Notes: generated by a model from the letters alone, not told the origin. A DNA stretch of 6,406 bases from Roseiarcus sp. (GCA_030153205.1 JASLHV010000228.1:1-6406), one strand, 5' to 3'. Positions 1-6,304 are shown, counted from the stretch's first letter. A program made the numbers and translations.

Positions 1-153
1 TGCAACCCAGGCGTTGCGGTCGGGCTGGTCCCAATCGGCCTGTTCGACAAGCCGCGCATTCGGCATGCGCTGGCGCCAACGCGTCTGCCAATGGTCCGGG
101 CCGGACCCGCCAAGGCCGGCGATAAATATCATGTCGAGATCAATCGCGCGCAT
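1..153 (-). CDS. RBBP9/YdeN-type alpha/beta serine hydrolase, N-terminal part only (runs off left edge)
   Basis: I translated this from the minus strand; it is 51 codons and remains open at the left edge. The first strand and turn read IFIAGLGGSGPDHWQTRW, followed by VEQADWDQPDRNAWVA. The GLGGSGPDHWQ and ADWDxPD..W segments are the usual start of the RBBP9/YdeN family (Ser_hydrolase, PF06821), small cytoplasmic alpha/beta hydrolases whose natural substrates are mostly unknown. The GxSxG nucleophile and the Asp/His of the triad would lie beyond the window and cannot be checked. Two starts are possible: ATG at 153 (MRAIDLD...) and ATG at 132 (MIFIAGLGG). The second fits the usual family N-terminus slightly better, and neither has a strong Shine-Dalgarno. 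The gene lies 178 bases downstream of the outer-membrane gene stop, so it may have its own promoter, though I could not find one. The family call is from remembered sequence pattern. Confidence 0.82.
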   Translation of the reverse strand, partial: MRAIDLDMIFIAGLGGSGPDHWQTRWRQRMPNARLVEQADWDQPDRNAWVA

Positions 154-331
154 GAGACTTTGTCTCAGGGCCGGCGACAAAGCGCAACGCCGCCGGTTGC
201 TTGTGATTTAGCTTCTTGGGGCGCTTTCCGGCCCGCTGAGAGGCGGCCGCACTACGCTTCTTTTGAGGAGAAATACTTTTTCTGATTGGCCAAATCCTCC
301 CGCCGGGCGCGGCGAGGCCTTGATCGATCGG
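154..331. other. Intergenic region between the outer-membrane gene and the hydrolase gene
   Basis: I see no gene in these 178 bases. On the minus strand they should hold the 3' end of the outer-membrane transcript and the leader of the hydrolase. A short imperfect hairpin (arms 296-305 and 310-317, two bulged bases) is followed by only three T residues, so it is a poor candidate for an intrinsic terminator. No -35/-10 pair stands out for the hydrolase. The inverted repeat just upstream of the hydrolase ATG is listed separately. Confidence 0.5.
158..182 (-). repeat. Inverted repeat in the leader of the hydrolase gene
   Basis: A perfect 7-base inverted repeat, CTTTGTC (158-164) and GACAAAG (176-182), surrounds an 11-base loop. 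It can be extended by one G-U pair in the transcript. It ends four bases before the ATG at 153, where a Shine-Dalgarno would normally lie. An overlapping smaller repeat, GAGAC TTT GTCTC, spans 154-166. The structure could mask translation initiation at the first ATG, be an operator, or be chance. If the true start is the ATG at 132, it would lie well upstream of it. Confidence 0.4.
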
Positions 332-937
332 TCAGAAATGCAAACTCCCGCCGACGCGCACAAGGCTGGTCGAGGTGTTGATCGACCGCGAGGCGAAGGG
401 CGTCGCATAGGTCGCGCCGTCGAAATCATAGAAGAGATATTCGCCGCGGACCGAGACGTTGCGCGTCAGCGCATATTCGAGACCCGCGCCGAAGACCTCG
501 CCGCCGATTGTCTTGTCGGAGGAACCCGAAGCGTCTTGGTACGACGTCGTCGAAAAGGCCCAGCCGATCGTGCCATAGGCGAGAAAGTTGCCGAAAGCAT
601 AGCCGGCCTTGGCGCGCGCCGAGGACAGAAAATCTTGCTTGAAAGAGCCGGCGCCAAAACTGCCGCTGCTGATCGAGCCGAATATCGCGTCCGCTTCGAC
701 GCCGCCGACGAGGCCGCCGCTCTGCAGATTATAGCCGAGGTGAACGCCGCCGGCCGGGCCAGACAAGCTCACGTCGTTGGCGGAGCCGAGCGCCGCGGCG
801 CCGTCGACGCCGATCGCCATGCCGGAAAAGTCGGCGACGCCGGGGCCGGTATAGGTGCGATAATCGCCCGCGACAGCAGGCGTCACGAGCGCGGCGGTCA
901 AAAACCCGAGGACGAGAGGCAACGCAAACGGACGCAT
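332..937 (-). CDS. Outer-membrane beta-barrel protein, Omp25/31-like (OMP_b-brl family)
   Basis: The product is a 201-residue exported protein of the small porin-like beta-barrel group common in Hyphomicrobiales (Omp25/Omp31/RopB-like, PF13505). Residues 1-23 form a signal peptide with a short Arg-containing start, a hydrophobic core and an AVA cleavage site before GDY. The rest alternates polar and hydrophobic residues as expected for about eight strands. Family-like stretches include GGVEADAIFG (78-87), SARAKAGYAFGNFLAYGTIGWAF (106-128) and FGAGLEYALTRNVSVRGEYLFYDFD (149-173). It ends in LHF, with the terminal Phe that the BAM machinery recognises. Role: outer-membrane structure and envelope stability; pore activity cannot be predicted. 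The start is ATG at 937, with only a distant GGAG about 13 bases upstream, so initiation looks weak or the start is slightly uncertain. It follows the SDR gene by 118 bases and probably has its own promoter. Confidence 0.9.
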   Translation of the reverse strand: MRPFALPLVLGFLTAALVTPAVAGDYRTYTGPGVADFSGMAIGVDGAAALGSANDVSLSGPAGGVHLGYNLQSGGLVGGVEADAIFGSISSGSFGAGSFKQDFLSSARAKAGYAFGNFLAYGTIGWAFSTTSYQDASGSSDKTIGGEVFGAGLEYALTRNVSVRGEYLFYDFDGATYATPFASRSINTSTSLVRVGGSLHF

Positions 938-985
938 CGTCGCGACAGAACTCCGAGAGGCCGCGCCTGTACGCGACCTGTCGGC

Positions 986-1017
986 ATTCTAATTGTTTTC
1001 TTCACCGACGATTCACC
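986..1017 (-). promoter_or_regulatory. Putative activator-dependent promoter of the outer-membrane gene
   Basis: On the minus strand a -10-like hexamer TAGAAT (991-986, five of six matches to TATAAT) lies 48 bases before the ATG at 937. No acceptable -35 hexamer sits 16 to 18 bases upstream. In its place are two copies of GGTGAA (TTCACC on the plus strand at 1001-1006 and 1012-1017), exactly 11 bases apart, the nearer ending nine bases from the -10. Direct repeats with 11-base period over the -35 region are the known layout for OmpR/PhoB-type response regulators. Which regulator would bind is unknown, and short repeats can occur by chance. Confidence 0.3.
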
Positions 1018-1055
1018 AAACGCTCGCTAACGGAAATGAAGCGTTAACGGGGCGC

Positions 1056-1856
1056 TTAGTAATGGATGGCGCCCGCGACGCCGCCGCCCGCCGCGATCAT
1101 GTCGCCATTGATCGCGACAGCTTTCGGCGAGGCCAGAAAGGCGACGACGTCGGCGACTTCTTCCGCCGTGATCAGATGACCGACGAGCGTTCCTCCGGCC
1201 ATTCTTTTCTCAATCTCCTCGGCGCTGACGCCAAGCGTCTCGGCACGCCAGGCGACGACTTGCGGCGTCTTCTCGGTACGGGTCAGCCCGGGATGCACGC
1301 AGACGACCGAGATACGCTTCGGCGCAAGTTCGTCGGCCAGAGTCTTGGTCAAGGCCGCAACGCTGATATTGCGGATCGAACCGATCGTGCTGCCGGTCGC
1401 CCTGGCGGCGAGTCCACTGATATTGATGATGCGTCCGCCGCCCTGCCGCGCCATTGGCTCGACTACCGCTTGCGCCATGCGCAGATAGCCCATCACTTTC
1501 ACATTCACTTCGGCCCACAAGGCTTCAGCGGTGATCTCCGCGAGCGAGGGCGGCTTCGCCTGTCCTGCCGGCTGCGCTGCGCAATTGACGAGAATGTCGA
1601 TGCGATTGAAAGCCGCGAGAATCTCGGCGACAGCTTTCTTGACGCTTTGATCGTCGCCAGTGTTGGCGATGAAGCCTTTGACAGTACGTTTGGTTTGACC
1701 GGCGATCTCCGTCGCCGCCGCATCGAGCGCCGCGCGATCGCGTCCGATCAGAGCCACGTCCGCCCCTTCGCGCGCCAGCGCTTTGCCGATCGCCTTGCCG
1801 ATGCCCCGGCTGCCGCCGGTGACGATGGCCACTTTGTCGACAAGCTGCAAATCCAT
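1056..1856 (-). CDS. SDR-family (short-chain dehydrogenase/reductase) protein with atypical active site
   Basis: The product is 266 residues, normal for a classical SDR, cytoplasmic and without signal peptide. Visible motifs: the NAD(P)-binding TGGSRGIG at 13-20, LVNCAA at 89-94 (the NNAG position), Asn118 in EVNVKVMGY, Ser147 in IINISG, the HPG turn at 188-190 and a C-terminal NGDMIAAGGG (250-259). The YxxxK motif is missing. Aligning AALTKTLADEL with the usual helix places Arg162 where Tyr is expected and Val166 where Lys is expected, and there is no Tyr between Ser147 and Val166. Dinucleotide binding is therefore likely, but ordinary Tyr/Lys proton relay is not. I recall related SDRs with a similar IRN-x-x-VAALTK stretch, so this may be a real subfamily rather than decay. 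The start is ATG at 1856 with GAGGA six bases upstream (1867-1863). The gene follows the caspase-like gene by 52 bases, probably on the same transcript. Substrate unknown. Confidence 0.9.
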   Translation of the reverse strand: MDLQLVDKVAIVTGGSRGIGKAIGKALAREGADVALIGRDRAALDAAATEIAGQTKRTVKGFIANTGDDQSVKKAVAEILAAFNRIDILVNCAAQPAGQAKPPSLAEITAEALWAEVNVKVMGYLRMAQAVVEPMARQGGGRIINISGLAARATGSTIGSIRNISVAALTKTLADELAPKRISVVCVHPGLTRTEKTPQVVAWRAETLGVSAEEIEKRMAGGTLVGHLITAEEVADVVAFLASPKAVAINGDMIAAGGGVAGAIHY

Positions 1857-1862
1857 GGCTTT

Positions 1863-1867
1863 TCCTC
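1863..1867 (-). promoter_or_regulatory. Ribosome binding site of the SDR gene
   Basis: GAGGA on the minus strand, six bases from the ATG at 1856. It supports that start and independent translation initiation in the 52-base gap after the caspase-like gene. Confidence 0.7.
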
Positions 1868-1908
1868 ACTGACGACAAGACGCGAACGCCTTCGCCAATT
1901 CCATTTGG

Positions 1909-3537
1909 CTAATTTCGTTGGACGGTGCTGATTTCGGATTCGGTGCCGTCGCGCCAAGTCACCTGCAAGTTGATCGCCTTCGTCTTGGCCGGCACCTTGA
2001 TATAGAGCTTCGCGTTCTCGGGCACGGAGAACGGATCCTTCGCGTTGCAGGTCGGCAGGTCGTATCTTTGCAGGGGTTTGGCGTCGTCGAGGCCGTAGCG
2101 CAATTCGGAAATCGCGCAGCGATAGGTCACAAGCGTCGTGAAATAGACCAACGTCCCATTGAAATCGCGGAACGAGACCCAATTCGTCGGCATGCTCTCC
2201 AATATTTGCTTCTGCTCACGATACAGCGCCACGTCCGGATCGAATCGGATTGGAAAGGGACCAACCGAGCCGTCCACGGTCTGATAGCGTACCTGGATCA
2301 CCACCGCCTCCGCCTTGCTTGGCAGAGGAAAGGACGGGTTCGGCATGCGCTGACCCGTTCGTTGATCCAACATATCCAACAGGCCTGTTGGTTTGAACTC
2401 ACCCTTGTCGCCGATCCGATAGGATATGCCGATCGCCGGTTCCGGCAATGAAAGCGTGACGGTCCAGCCGGCGTTCGAGCGCATGAAGTTTGCGATCGGC
2501 GCCGCCGCGCTGACCTTCAGTTCGTCCGGTAGATTGTGATCCGGAGTCAGCGCGGCGGTCTGCTCGCCCGGTGCTGGCGCGGTCGTCTGGCGCGAGGCCG
2601 GGGGCGTGATCGAAGCGACCTGGGCTGGCGCGGTCGTAGGCGGCGTCGCTGCTGGCGCGGCGGCGAGGGGCGTATTTGGCTCGGCGTCGGAAAGAACGAT
2701 GTCGCCGACGACCTCGTCATAATAAGCCGGCGTCTGTTCGTAGCCGACTGTCGCCGCGAGGTTCTTGACGCCGATTTGCGTCGCTTTGGCGATCTGCACC
2801 AGCGTGAGTCCAGGCTTGGCCAATTCGCGCAGGAAGGTTCGCGTGAAAACGGAATTCTTCTCGCCTGCGTCCTCCGACAAACGATCGAGGGCCTCCTGTT
2901 TGGCGCCAGCGGCCATCAGGACGAAGACGCCTTCAGGCGCATCGATCCGGGCAAGGCCGCCCGTCGCCGAGCCGCGTCCCGGCGGCGCAAAGGGATTGTC
3001 GCGGCAGGCGTCGAGCACAAGGATGGCGACTTGCGCGCCGCGCTCACGAACGCCGTCGATGATCCGTTCAACCGAAATTGACGCATCGCGAACGATGCTC
3101 GCTTCGTTGATATGGGCGGCCGGGACGTCAACGGGTAATAGGTAGTTAGCGCCAGAAATTTCGAAGCCGTGACCGGAATAAAAGAACAAGGCGCGGTCAC
3201 CCGGCTGGATTTCAGCATAGAAGGACGTCAGCGCGCGGCTCATGGCGCGTTGGTCGACATTCTGCGCGCGCCGCACGATGAAGCCCATCTTTTCGAGCTG
3301 GTCGCCAATCGCGCCGGAATCACTGACCGCCGTCTTCAAGGGCGTCACATTGACATAAGTATTGTTGCCGATGACGAGCGCGAGCGAACGCGCTTGGGCG
3401 GGTCCCGCGAAACCCATCATCGACGCGACAAGCAAGCCGAGCGCGACCGCTGCGACCCAGCGCTTTAACCCGGAGGGCTCGTTGCCGCCGACGTTCGTCT
3501 CTTCAGCCTCATCACGAACGGCCCAAACGCCGGCCAT
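1909..3537 (-). CDS. Exported caspase-family (peptidase C14) protein with unrecognised C-terminal domain
   Basis: The product is 542 residues from the chosen ATG. A 23-residue polar start precedes LKRW and a hydrophobic stretch (about 27-44), then AQA (47-49) before RSLALVIGNN; this looks like a signal peptide with an unusually long n-region, so the protein is probably periplasmic. The caspase/p20-like domain (about 50-285) contains FFYSGHG with catalytic His123 and LVLDACRDNPF with catalytic Cys178, so the dyad is intact. Residues about 285-338 are a Pro/Ala/Thr-rich linker with a repeated TTAPA. Residues about 343-542 are beta-rich and not recognised; they hold the only other cysteines, Cys474 and Cys497, a possible disulfide. 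Bacterial C14 proteins generally cleave after basic residues, but the substrate here cannot be inferred. An in-frame TTG at 3588 would add 17 residues; ATG at 3537 is preferred because GGAGGA precedes it. It lies between the P450 (72-base gap) and the SDR (52-base gap). Confidence 0.9.
   Translation of the reverse strand: MAGVWAVRDEAEETNVGGNEPSGLKRWVAAVALGLLVASMMGFAGPAQARSLALVIGNNTYVNVTPLKTAVSDSGAIGDQLEKMGFIVRRAQNVDQRAMSRALTSFYAEIQPGDRALFFYSGHGFEISGANYLLPVDVPAAHINEASIVRDASISVERIIDGVRERGAQVAILVLDACRDNPFAPPGRGSATGGLARIDAPEGVFVLMAAGAKQEALDRLSEDAGEKNSVFTRTFLRELAKPGLTLVQIAKATQIGVKNLAATVGYEQTPAYYDEVVGDIVLSDAEPNTPLAAAPAATPPTTAPAQVASITPPASRQTTAPAPGEQTAALTPDHNLPDELKVSAAAPIANFMRSNAGWTVTLSLPEPAIGISYRIGDKGEFKPTGLLDMLDQRTGQRMPNPSFPLPSKAEAVVIQVRYQTVDGSVGPFPIRFDPDVALYREQKQILESMPTNWVSFRDFNGTLVYFTTLVTYRCAISELRYGLDDAKPLQRYDLPTCNAKDPFSVPENAKLYIKVPAKTKAINLQVTWRDGTESEISTVQRN
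2573..2637 (-). repeat. In-frame direct repeat in the caspase-protein linker
   Basis: The 14-base sequence GCTGGCGCGGTCGT (plus strand) occurs at 2573-2586 and again at 2624-2637, exactly 51 bases or 17 codons apart, encoding TTAPA twice. A third partial copy, GCTGGCGCGG, starts at 2651. This suggests the Pro/Ala/Thr linker grew by short in-frame duplication. Confidence 0.65.
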
Positions 3538-3540
3538 GCG

Positions 3541-3546
3541 TCCTCC
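3541..3546 (-). promoter_or_regulatory. Ribosome binding site that decides the start of the caspase-like gene
   Basis: GGAGGA on the minus strand ends three bases before the ATG at 3537; counted as GGAGG, the spacing is four. It is close but strong, and favours this ATG over the TTG at 3588, which has no comparable site. Confidence 0.65.
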
Positions 3547-3565
3547 AAAATTCTCCAGAGATCGA

Positions 3566-3594
3566 ATATTAGAACGCGACGCAGCCAAGTTGAA
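3566..3594 (-). promoter_or_regulatory. Weak candidate promoter ahead of the caspase-like gene
   Basis: On the minus strand, TTCAAC (3594-3589) and TAATAT (3571-3566) are 17 bases apart, with three and four matches to the sigma-70 hexamers. The spacing is ideal but the hexamers are only fair. If used, transcription would begin near 3559 and give a leader of about 20 bases. The gene could equally be read from the P450 promoter. Confidence 0.25.
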
Positions 3595-3609
3595 GCGCGG
3601 GCGCGGATT

Positions 3610-5028
3610 TCAATTTGCGCGCCGCTTCAAGATCATCGGCATGCCGCCCTTTGGTCGTAGCGTCAGGCGCTGCACCGGCGCAACCCGATGTCCAGGCGCA
3701 AGGTCAAAGCGATAATTTTTGACGATCGTCGCCAGAAAAATCACCGCCTCCTGCAGAGCAAAGCCCATGCCGATGCAGGTGCGTGGGCCCGCTCCAAACG
3801 GCAGATAAGCGAAACGATCGATCGCCTCGCGTTGGCCCGGCATGAAGCGCGTCGGATCGAAATGATCGGGGTCTCGCCACAAGGTCTTATGACGATGGAG
3901 CACATAGGGCGGAATGACGACGAGCGTCCCGGCTTGAATCTTCTCTCCCGCCAACGTGTCCGCAGCGATTGCCTCGCGGCTCAACGACGGCGCTGGAGGA
4001 TAGAGACGCATCGCCTCGTCGAGCGTCGCTCGCACGCGCGGCAGGCTCTCGATTTGCGCGGCTTCGATTGGCCGCTCGCCGAGCGCCGCATCGACTTCGC
4101 TTTCCACCTCATCGCGCCAGGCCGGATGCCGGCTGAGCAGAAACAAAGACCAGGTCAAAGCATTGGCGGTTGTCTCGTGGCCGGCGGCGATGAAGGTGAT
4201 GATGTTCGCTCGGATTTCTTCTTCCGTTAGGCCTTCGCCGGTCTGCGGGTCGCGCGCGTCGAGCAACATAGTTAAAAGATCGCGCGGCGCGCCGCCCGAG
4301 GCGCTCTGCGCGTTAACCTCGCCAGCGCGGCGTTTCGCAATAATGTCGTCGACGGCCTCGTTGAAGAACTTCAGCGGCGGGGTCGCGCTTTGCTTGCCGA
4401 GACGCGGCAGCCATTCGGGCGCGCCAATGAGATCGAAAGGATGAAGCCGGCCGACAGAATTGACGAAATCCGTCAACGCGCGGACATAGTCGCGCGGGTC
4501 GCGCGCAAGCCCGGTCGGGAAGATCGTACGTTGCAACACTTCCAGCGCCGCCATCGACATTTCGCCGGCGATATCAATGCGACGTCCCGAGCGCAGGGGC
4601 GACCAGCGCTCCATTAGCCATTGCGCGCTGGCGATCATCGCCGGTGTGAAAACCTCGACCATGCGCGGGGTGAACAAAGGCGCCAAGGCGCGCCGCTGTT
4701 TGCGCCAATCAGCGCCTTCGGCGGTGAGAAGGCCATCGCCAAGGCCAGGCGACAGCACGCGCAATTGCAGAGCGTCTTTACGATAATTGGCGACATTGTC
4801 GATCAGCACCCGCCGGATGGCGTTGGGTTCGCAGACGACAGCGACCCTGCCGAGTACGCCATCGGCCTGGGTGATCGGCCATTCGAAGTTGAAACGGGTC
4901 CAGGTTGCGAGCGGGTTGCGCCAAAATCGGAGCAGAAAAGGCAGGGGCCCAAGCGGTTTCTCGTTAGGGATTGGCGCGGGCGGGCGCTCGCCGAGAGCGG
5001 ACGTTCTTGCCAATTCGCTGACGCTCAC
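3610..5028 (-). CDS. Cytochrome P450 monooxygenase (soluble, bacterial)
   Basis: The product is 472 residues, within the normal range for a bacterial P450, and has no N-terminal membrane anchor. It should bind heme b through a thiolate and use two electrons and O2 to oxidise an unknown substrate. Motifs in order: C-helix WRKQRR (108-113), whose Trp and Arg contact the heme propionates; I-helix AAGHETTA with the acid-alcohol pair Glu285-Thr286; the K-helix ExxR as EAMR (338-341); the PERF-region DPTRF; and the heme loop FGAGPRTCIG (411-420), with Cys418 as axial ligand. All key residues are present, so the enzyme should be functional. I do not assign a CYP number. No ferredoxin, flavodoxin or reductase gene is in the window, so its redox partner must come from elsewhere. 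The start is GTG at 5028 with GAGGAG six bases upstream. A TTG at 5076 would add 16 residues but lies inside a candidate promoter. Confidence 0.95.
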   Translation of the reverse strand: MSVSELARTSALGERPPAPIPNEKPLGPLPFLLRFWRNPLATWTRFNFEWPITQADGVLGRVAVVCEPNAIRRVLIDNVANYRKDALQLRVLSPGLGDGLLTAEGADWRKQRRALAPLFTPRMVEVFTPAMIASAQWLMERWSPLRSGRRIDIAGEMSMAALEVLQRTIFPTGLARDPRDYVRALTDFVNSVGRLHPFDLIGAPEWLPRLGKQSATPPLKFFNEAVDDIIAKRRAGEVNAQSASGGAPRDLLTMLLDARDPQTGEGLTEEEIRANIITFIAAGHETTANALTWSLFLLSRHPAWRDEVESEVDAALGERPIEAAQIESLPRVRATLDEAMRLYPPAPSLSREAIAADTLAGEKIQAGTLVVIPPYVLHRHKTLWRDPDHFDPTRFMPGQREAIDRFAYLPFGAGPRTCIGMGFALQEAVIFLATIVKNYRFDLAPGHRVAPVQRLTLRPKGGMPMILKRRAN

Positions 5029-5034
5029 AACGCA

Positions 5035-5040
5035 CTCCTC
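5035..5040 (-). promoter_or_regulatory. Ribosome binding site that decides the GTG start of the P450
   Basis: GAGGAG on the minus strand, six bases before GTG at 5028. This is the best Shine-Dalgarno and spacing near the N-terminus and favours the GTG over the upstream TTG at 5076. Confidence 0.7.
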
Positions 5041-5061
5041 GAGAAAGGCTCCTTCGCGGAA

Positions 5062-5090
5062 AGTATGGGGTTTCAAACAGGTCTCGCCAA
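5062..5090 (-). promoter_or_regulatory. Candidate sigma-70-type promoter of the P450 gene
   Basis: On the minus strand TTGGCG (5090-5085) and CATACT (5067-5062) are separated by exactly 17 bases, each with four of six consensus matches. Transcription would start near 5055 and give a leader of about 27 bases carrying the GAGGAG site. It lies in the 79 bases between hemW and the P450, where I see no strong terminator, so read-through from hemW is also possible. Confidence 0.35.
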
Positions 5091-5107
5091 GGCCCCGCGA
5101 CGCCGCC

Positions 5108-6304
5108 TCAGGCAGCGAGATCGGCGACGATGGAATCGAGGAGCGGCGCGCCCAAGGGCGTCACTCTCAAATGTCCCCGTTCGTCCTCGTCGACAAATCC
5201 TTCCAGCGACAACGTCTTGATCTGGCGTGGATCCAGCGCTCGCCCGCTCAACGCCTCGAAACGTTTGGGGTCGACGCCTTCCCGCAAACGCAGCCCCATC
5301 AAAAGGAATTCGTCGCCCTGTTCTTCCGCCGAGAGCAATTCGTTTTCGATAAGTCCATGGCCATCGGCTTCGACTTGCGTCAGCCACATCTCGGGATGCT
5401 TCTCTGTCGCCTGAGCCCGCCGCCCATTTTCTGTCATCAAGCGGCCATGCGCGCCGGGCCCGACGCCGGCATATTCGCCATAACGCCAGTAGACGAGATT
5501 GTGCCGGCTTTCCGCGCCGGGACGAGCGTGATTGGAAACTTCGTAAGCCGGCAGTCCATGCGCGGAAGCGATTTCCTGCGTTGTATCGAAAAGGGCGCGC
5601 GCCAGATCGGCGTCGGGCAGGCGCAGCTTATCGGCCTTCCACAGGCGCTCGAATATTGTGTCCGGCTCGATAGTCAATTGATAGAGCGAAAGGTGCTCGC
5701 TGCCGCGCTTCAAGGCCTCGATGAGTTCGGACCGCCACGCGGCGAGGCTCTGCCCCGGCCGCGCATAAATAAGGTCAAAGGAGGTGCGCTCAAAAATCGC
5801 CGCGGCGACGTCGAGCGCGCCCATCGCCTCACTCACAGTATGGCGGCGCCCCAGCGCTTTCAGATCAGCATCGTTGAGCGCCTGAACGCCGATCGAAAGG
5901 CGATTGACGCCCGCGGCTCGATAGCCGCGGAAACGGCCGGCCTCCACGCTGGTCGGATTGGCCTCGAGCGTAATCTCGGCGTCCGAGGTCAGCGTCCAGG
6001 CTTCCGCGATCGCATCGATAATCGCTTGCACCGTCTGAGGGCGCATCAAGGAAGGCGTGCCGCCGCCGAAAAAGATCGATCGGGCTACCCGGCCCGGCGC
6101 GATTTCGGCCCGGTGACGGATTTCAGCTCGAAAGGCGTTGACGAAGCGCTCTTCGTCGATGGGCGCATTGCGCACATGGCTGTTGAAGTCGCAATAGGGA
6201 CATTTGGCGAGGCAGAACGGCCAGTGGACATAGACCGCGAAACCAGCCTCGTCGCTTAACGCCGGCGCGGCGGGGCCGGAAGCGCGATTCGCGATTGCGT
6301 TCAT
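5108..6304 (-). CDS. hemW: HemW, radical SAM heme chaperone (formerly annotated as oxygen-independent coproporphyrinogen oxidase-like)
   Basis: The product is 398 residues, normal for HemW. After a 22-residue variable start, AVYVHWPFCLAKCPYCDFNSH gives the radical-SAM CxxxCxxC with Cys31, Cys35 and Cys38 for the 4Fe-4S cluster. The residue two past the last Cys is Phe (CDF), the HemW pattern, whereas true HemN has a further Cys there. FFGGGTPS (78-85) is the SAM-binding GGG motif, and HNLVYW (268-273) matches the HNxxYW signature linked to heme binding in HemW. A HemN_C-type winged region follows, to about residue 395. The stretch YARPGQ (180-185) differs from the more usual YGLPGQ. HemW binds heme and is thought to deliver it to heme proteins such as respiratory enzymes; it does not oxidise coproporphyrinogen. 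The ATG overlaps the TGA of the upstream frame (ATGA), suggesting translational coupling; its own Shine-Dalgarno is weak. Confidence 0.94.
   Translation of the reverse strand: MNAIANRASGPAAPALSDEAGFAVYVHWPFCLAKCPYCDFNSHVRNAPIDEERFVNAFRAEIRHRAEIAPGRVARSIFFGGGTPSLMRPQTVQAIIDAIAEAWTLTSDAEITLEANPTSVEAGRFRGYRAAGVNRLSIGVQALNDADLKALGRRHTVSEAMGALDVAAAIFERTSFDLIYARPGQSLAAWRSELIEALKRGSEHLSLYQLTIEPDTIFERLWKADKLRLPDADLARALFDTTQEIASAHGLPAYEVSNHARPGAESRHNLVYWRYGEYAGVGPGAHGRLMTENGRRAQATEKHPEMWLTQVEADGHGLIENELLSAEEQGDEFLLMGLRLREGVDPKRFEALSGRALDPRQIKTLSLEGFVDEDERGHLRVTPLGAPLLDSIVADLAA

Noticed and set aside
296..317. Possible intrinsic terminator after the outer-membrane gene
   Set aside because: The stem has a two-base bulge and is not followed by a run of T residues on the minus strand.
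263..1030. A 255-codon open frame on the plus strand opposite the outer-membrane gene
   Set aside because: The minus strand encodes a signal peptide, barrel strands and a terminal Phe; the plus frame is Arg/Ala-rich with no motif.
1019..1045. Inverted repeat AACGCT/AGCGTT after the SDR stop, possible terminator
   Set aside because: Only six base pairs with a 15-base loop and three T residues after it; too weak to call.
1845..1908. Search for a separate promoter for the SDR in the 52-base gap
   Set aside because: A TTGGCG is present on the minus strand but nothing like a -10 occurs 16 to 18 bases downstream of it.
993..1931. A 312-codon open frame on the plus strand opposite the SDR
   Set aside because: It is antisense to a clear SDR and its translation has low-complexity Arg/Asp-rich content without family signatures.
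2536..3081. A 181-codon open frame on the plus strand opposite the caspase domain
   Set aside because: It is the complement of the catalytic domain and linker; the long Arg/Gly runs are typical of antisense GC-rich DNA.
3610..5076. TTG start for the P450 at 5076
   Set aside because: No good ribosome binding site, and the codon falls within a candidate promoter; the GTG at 5028 has GAGGAG at ideal spacing.
4787..6259. A 490-codon open frame on the plus strand opposite hemW and the P450 N-terminus
   Set aside because: It lies antisense to hemW and the P450, which both have full motif sets. Its translation is Arg- and Gln-rich with no recognisable motif, as expected for a shadow frame in GC-rich DNA.
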